A stretch of 64,000 nucleotides of DNA from GCA-003244245 sp050699875 (GCA_050699875.1 JBOHFX010000013.1:13250-77249), one strand, 5' to 3'. Shown: positions 8,582 through 16,737, counted from the first letter of the stretch. Numbers and translations: made by a program. The notes: generated by a model from the letters alone, not told the origin.

Positions 8582-9256
8582 ACCCAGGCTACGACGCCTC
8601 GACGGTGACCCCGGCACCCCGAGAGGGAAAGGATAGCCGTTGCTGAGGGTGTGCGGAGTGGGCTTCCCGTGTTCTCGACGGTCCCCCCACGGTCCCGCGG
8701 AACACTCGTCGCGCAACGTGATCGCATCGGTGGGGCAGATCTCCACGCATTCGCCGCAGGAGGTGCAGCGCGCCGCGATGACCGTCGGGCGTAGTGGAGC
8801 GGGACGCAACGCCCGCTCCGGGCAGGTACGCAAACACCCTCCGCAGGCGGTACACGCTGAGCTGATCGACAGCGGATTCCACGGGGAATCCAACGCCGCG
8901 ACCGCAACAGTGACGTGCTCGCCGCGCAGCTTGGGTACGATCAGCGACCCCCCGCCGAGGTCCCGAGCCGCGAGCAGGGCGGCAGCCTCGGCAACGCTGC
9001 GCGTGCCGACGTGACCGCGGACGCCTTCGCTGGGGTGCGGCACATCGACCGCGTCGAGTTCGGCGGCCGGATAGCAGTGCAATGGCGCACCGTGTTCCCG
9101 GATCACGGCGAGTAGCCCAGGCTCGTCGCGGCGCCGGTCGATGGTGCCGAACGCGGCGATCTCACGGAGATTCGCCACCACCAAACGAAGTGCCGACCAC
9201 ACTGCCGCGGTGCGCACACCGCGCGAGGATCCGAGGCCCACGACCAGGCTGGTCAC
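8555..9256 (-). CDS. CbiG C-terminal (CobE-like) domain fused to a 2[4Fe-4S] ferredoxin domain
   Basis: Residues 1-125 match the C-terminal domain of CbiG / CobE: GLGSSRGV near the N-terminus, then AAFGTIDRRRDEPGL and the GVRGHVGTRSVAEAAAL block. CbiG opens the lactone ring in the anaerobic corrin pathway; the role of the isolated domain is less clear. Residues 130-180 hold two iron-sulfur motifs, Cys135/138/141/145 and Cys164/167/170/174 (CxxCxxCxxxCP), a bacterial-type ferredoxin. A 50-residue tail of low similarity follows. The GTG start overlaps the cobL stop (GTGA). It is the last gene of the minus-strand operon, and its stop codon lies inside the 3' end of the LAL regulator. Use of the clusters as an electron source for a corrin-ring step is inferred. 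Confidence 0.82.
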   Translation of the reverse strand: MTSLVVGLGSSRGVRTAAVWSALRLVVANLREIAAFGTIDRRRDEPGLLAVIREHGAPLHCYPAAELDAVDVPHPSEGVRGHVGTRSVAEAAALLAARDLGGGSLIVPKLRGEHVTVAVAALDSPWNPLSISSACTACGGCLRTCPERALRPAPLRPTVIAARCTSCGECVEICPTDAITLRDECSAGPWGDRREHGKPTPHTLSNGYPFPLGVPGSPSRRRSLGSAGGVRVE

Positions 9257-10410
9257 CGCCGCCCCCACAGCAGCAGCACCGGGTTGGTCGCAGCCAACCG
9301 CACGGACCCATCGGGCAACTCCACTACGCGGGATGCCGCCAGCTGGACCCCCTCGACCTGATGGCCAGCCTCCCGCAACGCCGAGCGGCACGGCGCAACC
9401 CGGTCCAGTGCGGCCAGCGCGACCACGACGCGGCAGCAGACCTGTGCCGCGGCCCGTACGACGTCGGCCCCTCCCCCACCGACGAATACCGCATCGGGTT
9501 CGGGCAGCTCACCGAGCACATCCAGCGCTTGCCCCTCGACGACGCGGACGTCCACCTGGTGCGCGCTCGCGTTGGCCACCAACCGGGCGCACTGCGCGGG
9601 ATCGCGCTCGACGGCGACCACAGCGGCGCCGAGCCGGGCACATTCCACGCCGACCGATCCCGACCCGGCTCCGACGTCCCACACCAACCGGCCCGGTCCG
9701 GGGGCCAGCCGCGCCAAGACCAGCGCCCGGATCTCCGACTTCGTGATCATCCCGTCGCGATGCGAGAAGTCCGCCTCGTCCAACGCCCAGCCGGTGGCGG
9801 GGGGCACCGGTCGCCCACCGGCGATCCAGCCTCGAGCGGGCACGGCGTGCTCGTCGGCCAGGCACAACACCACGTGCGGATCGCGGACCTGCCCACCATC
9901 GAAGCGCCGCATCCGCTCTCCGGGACCGCCGAGGTCCTCGGCGACCAGAACGCTGCGCCGCCAGCCGGCCAGCCCTTGGACGATCTCCGCGGCCCCCGCC
10001 CCCGGCCCGGTGAGCACCGCGACCGCGGGATGAGCCCGACACATGTTGACCGCGCAGCGCAGCGACCTGCCGTGCGCCGAGACCACGGCGACATCGTCCC
10101 AGGATCGACCCAGCAAGGCGAACGCCCTGGCCACGCTGGACCGTGCCGGCAGCACCACGGGACGTAGACCACGCTTGCACAGCGCCCGCACGATGCCGAA
10201 AAATCCGGGATCGCCGCTGGCCAGGACGACCGTGGGAGTGGCGCTGGACAGCTCGTCGAGCTTCACCGGACCAAGCACGGTGGCTCCGGTGGGCAGCGGC
10301 ACGGCGGCGAGCTGGTGCGGTGCACCGATCACGACCTGCGCGCCCGCCAGCGCCTGCGCCGCGCCCGGCGGCAACGCAGCGCCGTCCAGGCCCACGACGG
10401 TGACGCTCAT
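9253..10410 (-). CDS. cobL: Precorrin-6Y C5,15-methyltransferase (decarboxylating), CbiE-CbiT fusion
   Basis: CobL methylates C-5 and C-15 and removes the acetate carboxyl at C-12. The 385 residues contain both halves. Residues 1-190 are the CbiE-type tetrapyrrole methylase, with ASGDPGFFG at 64-72 and SAHGR at 111-115. Residues 205-385 are CbiT, a class I methyltransferase with GWALDEADFSHRDGMITK (207-224) and the SAM loop WDVGAGSGSVG (244-254). The ATG at 10410 overlaps the cbiD stop (ATGA), and the stop overlaps the start of the CbiG/ferredoxin gene (GTGA), so the three genes are tightly coupled. Confidence 0.94.
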   Translation of the reverse strand: MSVTVVGLDGAALPPGAAQALAGAQVVIGAPHQLAAVPLPTGATVLGPVKLDELSSATPTVVLASGDPGFFGIVRALCKRGLRPVVLPARSSVARAFALLGRSWDDVAVVSAHGRSLRCAVNMCRAHPAVAVLTGPGAGAAEIVQGLAGWRRSVLVAEDLGGPGERMRRFDGGQVRDPHVVLCLADEHAVPARGWIAGGRPVPPATGWALDEADFSHRDGMITKSEIRALVLARLAPGPGRLVWDVGAGSGSVGVECARLGAAVVAVERDPAQCARLVANASAHQVDVRVVEGQALDVLGELPEPDAVFVGGGGADVVRAAAQVCCRVVVALAALDRVAPCRSALREAGHQVEGVQLAASRVVELPDGSVRLAATNPVLLLWGRR

Positions 10411-11549
10411 CGCACCCAGTCCGGCTCGGTCGCGGCCACCACCCGCTGCCCGGTGAAGTCGACCATCGCGGTCTTGCTGGGCAGCGGGCGCCCGACCTCG
10501 GCGCTGAACCGGCGCAGCGTGTCGGCCACCCGGGCGCAGATGTCATCCCCACAAGCCCGCAACAGCCCACCTGCCTCCCAAATCTCGTAAGCGCGCCGTG
10601 CGGTCGGTGCGGCGCGGATCTCCGCGACGTCATCCGGGTCGCCGCCGTGCGCGGCGGTAACCTCCGCCAGCAGGCCGGTGTCCACCTTGGACCTGGTGTA
10701 GTGGGTCATCAGGATCCCCGACGCCAACTTGGTCAACTTGCCGATCATGCCGACGAACACCACCTCGACCAGGCCATGCTCCACCGCTCGGCGCAGCGCC
10801 GCCCCGGTGAAGTCACCGACCTCCACGAATGCCACCGGCGGCAGGTGCGGGAGCAGTTGCATCGCCCCCCGCTCGGTTCGCCCGCCGGTGGCCAGCACGA
10901 GCGTTGGCACGTTCTGCGCGGCCATCACGGCCACCGCTTGCTCAACTGAGGCCCGCCAGGATGCGGTCGAGAACGGGCGGACGATCCCGGTGGTGCCCAG
11001 GATGGAGATTCCACCCTCGATGCCCAGCCGGCGGTTGGTGGTCTTGCGCGCCATCCGCTCGCCGCCGGGCACGCTGATCGTCACGTCGACACCCCGTCCG
11101 CCGGACGCCTCCCGCACCGCGTCAGTGATCATCTGCCGGGGAACTGGGTTGATCGCGGGCTGCCCGACCGGTAACCCCAGGCCGGGAAGGGTGACCACGC
11201 CCACCCCGACGCCACCGTGCAGCACGACCTCGCCGTCGCTGCGCCAGGCGACGGTGACCGTCAGGTGGGCGCCATGCGTGACGTCGGGATCGTCGCCGGC
11301 GTCCTTGATCACCACGGCGGTGGCGGTGTTGCCCTCGCAGCGCAGGGAATGCACGTTGAAGGTGTGCCGATCACCGGAAGGGAAGGGGATGTTCACTTCC
11401 CGCAGCGGGGTGCCGCCGAGCGCTGCCACGGCGGCCTTGGCCGCAGCCGCTGAGCACGCCCCCGTGCTGAATCCGGTACGCAGCGCATTCGGCCGCGCCT
11501 TGGCGGTACGCGGCAGGTCCGGCTCGCGCAGCGGTGGACCCGTGCTCAC
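10407..11549 (-). CDS. cbiD: Cobalt-precorrin-5B C1-methyltransferase
   Basis: CbiD methylates C-1 in the anaerobic (early cobalt) branch of B12 synthesis; aerobic organisms use CobF instead. The 380-residue protein starts with a short variable stretch and then shows TGFSTGACSAAAAKAA (residues 25-40), the family hallmark. Later come GGVGVGVVTLPGL and the central IPGGE-like block ISVPGGERMARKT, followed by LATGGRTE. The GTG start at 11549 overlaps the stop of an upstream minicistron (GTGA), with GGAGG eight bases before it. Its presence beside CbiX supports an early cobalt-insertion route for the ring steps. Confidence 0.94.
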   Translation of the reverse strand: MSTGPPLREPDLPRTAKARPNALRTGFSTGACSAAAAKAAVAALGGTPLREVNIPFPSGDRHTFNVHSLRCEGNTATAVVIKDAGDDPDVTHGAHLTVTVAWRSDGEVVLHGGVGVGVVTLPGLGLPVGQPAINPVPRQMITDAVREASGGRGVDVTISVPGGERMARKTTNRRLGIEGGISILGTTGIVRPFSTASWRASVEQAVAVMAAQNVPTLVLATGGRTERGAMQLLPHLPPVAFVEVGDFTGAALRRAVEHGLVEVVFVGMIGKLTKLASGILMTHYTRSKVDTGLLAEVTAAHGGDPDDVAEIRAAPTARRAYEIWEAGGLLRACGDDICARVADTLRRFSAEVGRPLPSKTAMVDFTGQRVVAATEPDWVR

Positions 11550-11587
11550 GCCGCCTCCGCGCGGAGGAGTGCGTCGGCGGCGCTCAT
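11546..11587 (-). CDS. Putative 13-residue coupling minicistron just upstream of cbiD
   Basis: ATG overlapping the stop of the preceding minicistron (ATGA) opens a frame for MSAADALLRAEAA, whose TGA overlaps the cbiD GTG (GTGA). Its last 30 bases duplicate those of the upstream frame. CCTCCGCGCGGAGG within it is a perfect 14-bp palindrome that pairs the cbiD ribosome-binding site GGAGG with CCTCC. This arrangement would keep cbiD closed until a ribosome unwinds the stem. Function is inferred. Confidence 0.5.
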   Translation of the reverse strand: MSAADALLRAEAA

Positions 11588-11618
11588 TCCGCCTCCGCGC
11601 GGAGGAGTGCGTCGGCGG
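11551..11618. repeat. 30-bp tandem direct repeat, 38-bp period, between cobI and cbiD
   Basis: Two identical 30-base copies occupy 11551-11580 and 11589-11618, separated by 8 bases. Each contains the 14-bp palindrome CCTCCGCGCGGAGG and, on the minus strand, a GGAGG ribosome-binding site followed by a start codon. The identity shows a recent tandem duplication of a complete translation-start module. Both copies are open in the frame of a minicistron. Confidence 0.9.
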
Positions 11619-11622
11619 TCAC
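11584..11622 (-). CDS. Putative 12-residue coupling minicistron just downstream of cobI
   Basis: GTG overlapping the cobI stop (GTGA) opens a frame for MTADALLRAEAE that ends in TGA overlapping the next minicistron's ATG (ATGA). It is the first of two tandem units between cobI and cbiD. The N-terminal MTAD and the AEA codons containing GGAGG match the frames at 326 and 1113 on the other strand of the cluster. It is one codon shorter than its neighbour. Translation is not proven. Confidence 0.5.
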   Translation of the reverse strand: MTADALLRAEAE

Positions 11623-12344
11623 AGCTGGGCCCCTCTGCCGGTGCGCGGTGGCAGGACCACCACCGTCGACAGGTACGCCGCGGCGTCAGTCTGTGCCAGT
11701 GGGGTGATCCGCTCGTCGGGGGTGCCGAGGTGTTCTGCGCACCAGGCGCGGTCGAGCGCTCCGGCGGCGGCGACCCGCTCGCGCAGGAGCGCCAACCGGC
11801 GGCCACCCTTGTAGGCAACCACCGCCCCGCCCCTGGCCAGCGCGTCATCCAAACCAGCCAGGTCGCGGGACAGCGGTAGCAGCGTGAGCGGTTCGGATCC
11901 TTCGACCAGGGTCAGGCCCGCGGTGCTGGCGGCGGCCTGCATCGCTGTGATGCCCGGCACGGTGCGGAGCCGGATGTCGGGTAGCAGCTGACGCACTGTC
12001 TTGGCGAGATAGCCGAAGGTGGAGTACACCGCCGGGTCGCCGAGGGTGGCGAAGGCCGCGCTGCCGCCGTGCTCGCGCAGGTGGGCGACCACTCGCGCGG
12101 CGGCAGCGTCCCAACAGTCTTGGCGTCGCCGCTGGGGTCCGTCGACGTCGTCGTTGAGCGCGAACACAAGCCGCTCCAGCCGGTCGTGGGTCAGGTGCGC
12201 CCGCACCACCATCTCGGCGCGCCCCGCCGTGTCGGGGGCCATCACCGGCACGAACACCCGCCCGGCGCTGGACAACTCACGGACCGCGGCAACGGTCAGC
12301 AGGTCCGGGTCGCCCGGACCCACCCCGATCCCGACCAGCTCCAC
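11619..12344 (-). CDS. cobI: Precorrin-2 C20-methyltransferase
   Basis: CobI (CbiL) adds the methyl group at C-20 of precorrin-2. The GTG at 12344 gives a 241-residue protein beginning MELVGIGVGPGDPDLLT, the N-terminal SAM loop of this family; GGAGGG lies 12 bases upstream. TLGDPAVYSTFGYL and VPGITAMQAAAS are further family blocks, and the C-terminal half contains VVAYKGGRR. The frame is open well upstream, but those residues are unlike CobI. The start lies inside the 3' end of cobB, a 68-base out-of-frame overlap, and the stop overlaps a minicistron start. Confidence 0.9.
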   Translation of the reverse strand: MELVGIGVGPGDPDLLTVAAVRELSSAGRVFVPVMAPDTAGRAEMVVRAHLTHDRLERLVFALNDDVDGPQRRRQDCWDAAAARVVAHLREHGGSAAFATLGDPAVYSTFGYLAKTVRQLLPDIRLRTVPGITAMQAAASTAGLTLVEGSEPLTLLPLSRDLAGLDDALARGGAVVAYKGGRRLALLRERVAAAGALDRAWCAEHLGTPDERITPLAQTDAAAYLSTVVVLPPRTGRGAQL

Positions 12345-13689
12345 CGTTAAGACCAGCCCTCCGCGTGGCTGCCACGAAGCGTGCCACCGCCGCTGGATGC
12401 GCAACCGGGTGGGTATGCAGAAACGATGCATGCACCCCGCCCTGCACGAATCCCTCGGGCTGCGCGCCCACCCACGCCCAGGCCGGTTCGCCCGCACGAG
12501 GGGTGACGGTGCTGCGGTGGAACTCGTGCCCAATCACCCTGGTGCCTTCAGGGTGCAACACCGATCCACTCAGCGCCACCGCGTCGCGGTAACCCAGCAC
12601 CAGATGCCCGGTCATCGTCGCCTCGGCGTCGAGCACCCCACACATCGGTGCACCGTCCACCGAGCGGCACAGGTACAGCAGCCCGCCACACTCCGCGTGC
12701 ACCGGCATCCCACGGCCGACCAGGTCGGAGACTTCAGCGCGTAGCGCCGCATTGGCTGACAGCGCTTCGGCGTGGCACTCCGGGAACCCGCCCGGCAACA
12801 CCAGACCCGCTGTTCCTGGTGGCAGTGACTCGTCACGCATCGGGTCGAAGAGTGCAACCGTGGCACCGGCCGCGGCGAGCAGCTCGGCATGCTCGGGGTA
12901 GCCGAAGGTGAACGCCGGCCCGGCTGCCACCGCCACCACCGGCTCGCCAGGTGTCTGCGTGACTCCGGTATCCGGTTCCCACCGCGGCACTCCCGGCGCG
13001 GCTGTCGCCAGTGACACCACGGCGTCCAGATCAACCTGCGCGGTCACCGCGTCGGCCCAACGCTGCACGGTGCGCGCCGCGACGGCGTGTTCGGCGGTAG
13101 TCACCAGTCCCAGATGCCGCGACGGCACCACCAGCGCGTCGTCCCGGCGAAGCGCACCGAGCACAGGTAGGCCCACCTCAGCGCAGGCCTGCCGGCAGAC
13201 CTGTTCATGGCGCGTTGAGCCGACCTGGTTGAGCACCACCCCAGCGATCCGGACGCTTACCTCGAACGACCGGAACCCGTGTAGCAGCGCAGCGAGGCTG
13301 CGGCCCTGACCGCGCACATCGACCACCAGCAGCACCGGGGCGTCCAGCAGGGCGGCGACGTGCGCCGTCGAGCCGTGACCTGGCGTCCCGGTGCGACCGT
13401 CGAACAGGCCCATGACCCCCTCCACGACCCCGAGCTGCGCCCCGGCCGCACCGTATGCCGCCAGCGGCGCGATGCGGTGCTCGCCGACCAGTACCGGATC
13501 GAGGTTGCGACCTGGCTTTCCGGTGGCCAGTGCGTGGTAACCCGGGTCGATGTAGTCCGGGCCGACCTTGAACCCCGCCACCGCGACGCCCCGCCGCCGC
13601 AGCGCGGCCATCAACCCAGTTGCGATCGTGGTCTTGCCGGCGCCAGAGGCGGCGGCTGCCACCACGATCACTCGTGAGTGGTTCACCAC
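12277..13689 (-). CDS. cobB: Cobyrinate / hydrogenobyrinate a,c-diamide synthase
   Basis: CobB uses ATP and glutamine to amidate the a and c side chains of the corrin ring. The 470-residue protein has the expected two parts: an N-terminal P-loop NTPase domain with SGAGKTTIA (residues 15-23) and DYIDPGYH, and a C-terminal class I glutamine amidotransferase domain with VLPGGFPE (297-304) and nucleophile Cys334 in AECGGLLYL. Two GTG codons in a row begin the gene; the second overlaps the cobO stop. The last 22 residues are rich in Gly and Arg and are encoded by DNA that also encodes the start of cobI, so the tail is probably not conserved. Confidence 0.93.
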   Translation of the reverse strand: MVNHSRVIVVAAAASGAGKTTIATGLMAALRRRGVAVAGFKVGPDYIDPGYHALATGKPGRNLDPVLVGEHRIAPLAAYGAAGAQLGVVEGVMGLFDGRTGTPGHGSTAHVAALLDAPVLLVVDVRGQGRSLAALLHGFRSFEVSVRIAGVVLNQVGSTRHEQVCRQACAEVGLPVLGALRRDDALVVPSRHLGLVTTAEHAVAARTVQRWADAVTAQVDLDAVVSLATAAPGVPRWEPDTGVTQTPGEPVVAVAAGPAFTFGYPEHAELLAAAGATVALFDPMRDESLPPGTAGLVLPGGFPECHAEALSANAALRAEVSDLVGRGMPVHAECGGLLYLCRSVDGAPMCGVLDAEATMTGHLVLGYRDAVALSGSVLHPEGTRVIGHEFHRSTVTPRAGEPAWAWVGAQPEGFVQGGVHASFLHTHPVAHPAAVARFVAATRRAGLNGGAGRDRGGSGRPGPADRCRGP

Positions 13690-14297
13690 TCAATCCCCCG
13701 CTGGCCCTTCTGCCCGGCATCCATCGGATGCTTGATCTTGGTCATCTCCACCACCAGGTCGGCGGCGGCGAGGAGCGCAGGCGGGGCGCACCGGCCGGTG
13801 ACCACCACATGCTGCTTTCCGGGCCGGGCCGCCAGCGCGGAAAGCACGTCGTCGGTGTCCACCCAACCCCAGTGCAGCGGGTAGCTGAACTCGTCGAGCA
13901 CGTACAGATCATGGGCCTGCGCAGCCAGCCGGCGGGCGATCTCCGCCCAGCCCTGCGCCGCCGCCGCGGCGTGGTCCTGTGCACTGCCTTGCTTGCGCGC
14001 CCAGGACCACCCTTCGCCCATCTTGTGCCACTCGACCGGCCCGCCCTGCCCGGTCCGCTGGTGCACCTCGTGCAGCGCTCGGAACGCAGACTCCTCCCCC
14101 ACTTTCCACTTCGCGGATTTGACGAACTGGAACACCCCGATCGACCAGCCCGCGCTCCACCCGCGTAACGCCAGGCCGAAGGCAGCCGTGGACTTGCCCT
14201 TCATCGCACCGGTGTGGATGATCAGCAGCGGCCGGTTGCGCCGCTGCCGGGTGGATAGCCCGTCGTCGGGGACAGTGACGGGTACACCCTGGGGCAT
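13683..14297 (-). CDS. cobO: Cob(I)yrinic acid a,c-diamide adenosyltransferase
   Basis: CobO (BtuR/CobA-type ATP:corrinoid adenosyltransferase) attaches the 5'-deoxyadenosyl group to cobalt. The ATG at 14297 follows a strong GGAGGGGG ribosome site and gives 204 residues, normal for the family. The P-loop HTGAMKGKST (residues 28-37) is the characteristic variant of Walker A, followed by VFQFVKSAKWKVGEE and the C-terminal VVEMTKIKHPMDAGQKGQRG. DLYVLDEFSYPLHWG carries the acidic metal-binding residues. It lies 29 bases after chlID and overlaps cobB, so it is part of the same operon. Confidence 0.95.
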   Translation of the reverse strand: MPQGVPVTVPDDGLSTRQRRNRPLLIIHTGAMKGKSTAAFGLALRGWSAGWSIGVFQFVKSAKWKVGEESAFRALHEVHQRTGQGGPVEWHKMGEGWSWARKQGSAQDHAAAAAQGWAEIARRLAAQAHDLYVLDEFSYPLHWGWVDTDDVLSALAARPGKQHVVVTGRCAPPALLAAADLVVEMTKIKHPMDAGQKGQRGIEW

Positions 14298-14326
14298 CTG
14301 GACCCCCTCCGTCTCAGCAACAAAAT

Positions 14327-16270
14327 CTATGCAACAGACCTGGCAGCGCGGACCACCCCGGCAACCGCGTCGGCGGACAGCTCCTCCAGCCGTACGCATC
14401 CGCCGCCCAACGCGACCGCCAGCCGGTTGGACAAACCCAGCCGGACCGGCCCGGACTCGCAGTCCACCACGACTGAGGGCACCCCGTCACGACGCAGCAA
14501 ACCGGCGGCGGCCAGGACGGCGTCCACCCCGCCGTGCGTGGCCCGGCCGTCGGTGAGCACCACGAGCAGCGCCCGCCGGGCGGGATCGCGTAGCCGCTCC
14601 GCGGCCAGTACCTGCGCGCTGCGCAGCAGCCCGGCGGCCAGCGGGGTACGCCCCCCGGTGCGCAACGCGCACAACCGCGCGGCGGCGGCATCCACCGCCG
14701 ACGTCGGTGGCAGCACCAGCTGCGCCTCGGTTCCCCGGAAGCTGATCAGACCCACCTTGTCTCGTCGCTGGTAGGCGTCCAGCAACAGCGACAGCACCGC
14801 CCCGCTGACCGCGGACATCCGGGCCCGGGCCGCCATCGAGCCAGATGCGTCGACGGCGAACAGCACCAAGGTGGACTCCCGTCCCTCTCGCACCGCGCGC
14901 CGGACGTCGGCCCCGTGCACCACCACGCCCGGGCCACAGCGCCCGCGGTCCCGCTGGTGCGGGACGGCGGCGACCAGCGTGCCAAGCAGGTGCAACCCGC
15001 TACCTTGGGAGGTGGACGCCCTGATAGTACGACCGGTGGTGGTCCTGGCCAGGGACCGCCGCCCCGGAGCCCCGGCGCCCACACCGGGCAGCACCAAAAG
15101 CCGAGCTCGGAACGGCGCCGCCGGTGCCGACACTGGCGCGTTGGGTGCCGGGCGATCGGGCGCGGCACCGTTACCCATCCCTGCGGGACACTCACCGCTC
15201 GTGGGCTTCTCGGCGCCCCCGTCACCGGGCCCGTCGGGGGGGGCGTCTGGGGATTGGTCCGCTGTGCGCAGCGCGTCCTCGAGCTGCTCGGCGTCCAAGC
15301 AGGGCTGGTCGAACGGATCGCGACGGCGGCGGTGCGGCAACGCCAGCGCAGCGGCGACCCGGACGTCGTCCGCACTCACCACAGCGCTCCCTCGCCACGC
15401 GGCATGCGCCAGGGCGGTACGGGCCAGCACCAGGTCGGCGCGCATCCCGTCCACCTCGAACGCCGCGCACACCGCAGCGATCCGGCGCAGCTCGCCATCC
15501 GGCAGCGCGACTCCCGGCAGTGCGGACCGGGCCACCTTGATCCGGTTGGTGAGAGCAACGTCCTCAGCTCGCCAGTGCGCGGCGAAGCCAGCCGGGTCCG
15601 CCTCGTAGCGCAGCCGGCGGCGCACCACCTCTGCCCGGGTGTCGACATCACGGGAGGACGCCACCTCGACGGTGAGCCCGAAGCGGTCCAGCAGCTGCGG
15701 GCGCAGCTCTCCCTCCTCCGGGTTCATCGTGCCCACCAGCACGAACGACGCGGCATGCGAGACCGACACGCCGTCGCGCTCGACGTGTGCGCGACCCATA
15801 GCGGCCGCGTCGAGGAGCAGATCGACGAGATGGTCGGGCAGCAGGTTGACCTCGTCGACGTACAGCACGCCGCGGTGTGCCGCGGCGAGCAGCCCGGGCT
15901 GGTATGCCGAGACACCCTCGGTGAGCGCCCGCTGCAGGTCCAGCGAACCCGCCAACCGGTCTTCGGTGGCGCCCACCGGTAGCTCGACCAAGCGGGCCGG
16001 TCGGGTCAGCTGTTCCACAACGGTGGCGTGTGGACCGTCCGGGCACGTTGGATCCGGCGTCTCCGGATCACAGCCGAAGCGGCAGCCCGGTACCGCCGTC
16101 ACCGCGGGCAGCAGCGTTGCCAACGCTCGGACCACGGTCGACTTCGCGGTGCCCTTCTCGCCCCGGACCAGCACACCCCCGATTCCCGGATGCACAGCGG
16201 TCAGCAACAATGCCAGCCGGAGATCGTCATGCCCGACGATCGCGGAGAACGGGTAGCGGGCGACACTCAT
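14327..16270 (-). CDS. Chelatase AAA+/VWA subunit (ChlI-ChlD fusion), partner of CobN
   Basis: This 647-residue protein joins an AAA+ motor to a von Willebrand A domain, as in magnesium chelatase subunits I and D; in actinobacteria such a protein is the assumed partner of CobN, replacing CobS and CobT. Residues 1-320 hold Walker A GEKGTAKST (37-45), Walker B GVLYVDEVNLL and the arginine-containing region DRFGLTVEV. A Pro/Ala/Asp-rich linker (about 330-400) follows, then the VWA domain with the metal site DASGSM (474-479). The ATG at 16270 is preferred; a TTG six bases upstream would overlap the GNAT stop. Assignment to cobalt rather than magnesium rests on the surrounding cob genes. Confidence 0.88.
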   Translation of the reverse strand: MSVARYPFSAIVGHDDLRLALLLTAVHPGIGGVLVRGEKGTAKSTVVRALATLLPAVTAVPGCRFGCDPETPDPTCPDGPHATVVEQLTRPARLVELPVGATEDRLAGSLDLQRALTEGVSAYQPGLLAAAHRGVLYVDEVNLLPDHLVDLLLDAAAMGRAHVERDGVSVSHAASFVLVGTMNPEEGELRPQLLDRFGLTVEVASSRDVDTRAEVVRRRLRYEADPAGFAAHWRAEDVALTNRIKVARSALPGVALPDGELRRIAAVCAAFEVDGMRADLVLARTALAHAAWRGSAVVSADDVRVAAALALPHRRRRDPFDQPCLDAEQLEDALRTADQSPDAPPDGPGDGGAEKPTSGECPAGMGNGAAPDRPAPNAPVSAPAAPFRARLLVLPGVGAGAPGRRSLARTTTGRTIRASTSQGSGLHLLGTLVAAVPHQRDRGRCGPGVVVHGADVRRAVREGRESTLVLFAVDASGSMAARARMSAVSGAVLSLLLDAYQRRDKVGLISFRGTEAQLVLPPTSAVDAAAARLCALRTGGRTPLAAGLLRSAQVLAAERLRDPARRALLVVLTDGRATHGGVDAVLAAAGLLRRDGVPSVVVDCESGPVRLGLSNRLAVALGGGCVRLEELSADAVAGVVRAARSVA

Positions 16271-16272
16271 GG

Positions 16273-16737
16273 TCAACGAATCCGAGCCGACGCGCCGCGC
16301 TGCATCGGCACATGCGGGAGGCCGCCCTCGGTGAACTCCTCGCCGCGCACCACAAACCCGTAAGCACGGTAAAGCTCGACGCAGTGCGGCTGCGCGTCGA
16401 GCACGCAGGGGTGATCTCCCACCTCGGCCAGCGCCGCCTCGAGTAGCCGCCGAACCGCGCCTTGGCGTCGCGCCCGCGGGGCAGCGCAGACCCGACCGAT
16501 CCTGAACTGGCCATCGGTGGGCTCCAGCAGCCGCAGGGTCCCCTGCGGCTGCTCCATCGCACCGAAAGGTGCGAGCCAGTAGTGCCGGGTTGTCCGGTCC
16601 AGATCATGACCGTCAAGCTCCTGATACGCACAGGCCTGCTCGACCACGAACACCTCCACCCGCAAGCGCAGCAGAGCGTAGATCATTGCGGTCGAAAGAT
16701 CGGCGGCGAGCCTCCGATGTAACAGGATGTGGTCCAC
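16273..16737 (-). CDS. GNAT acetyltransferase, ElaA-like
   Basis: This 154-residue protein has the N-acetyltransferase fold that uses acetyl-CoA. LRVEVFVVEQ with CAYQELDGHD near residues 26-46 is the ElaA-type N-terminal block. RIGRVCAAPRARRQGAVRRLL supplies the pyrophosphate-binding loop, though the usual GxG is replaced, and ELYRAYGFVVRGEEF is the C-terminal block. The start is GTG. The gene heads the chlID-cobO-cobB-cobI-cbiD-cobL operon with almost no spacing. Its substrate cannot be read from sequence and no link to B12 is established. Confidence 0.8.
   Translation of the reverse strand: MDHILLHRRLAADLSTAMIYALLRLRVEVFVVEQACAYQELDGHDLDRTTRHYWLAPFGAMEQPQGTLRLLEPTDGQFRIGRVCAAPRARRQGAVRRLLEAALAEVGDHPCVLDAQPHCVELYRAYGFVVRGEEFTEGGLPHVPMQRGASARIR

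Noticed and set aside
9082..11814. Long plus-strand frames opposite cobL and cbiD
   Set aside because: They are shadows; the minus strand holds complete CobL and CbiD with family motifs.
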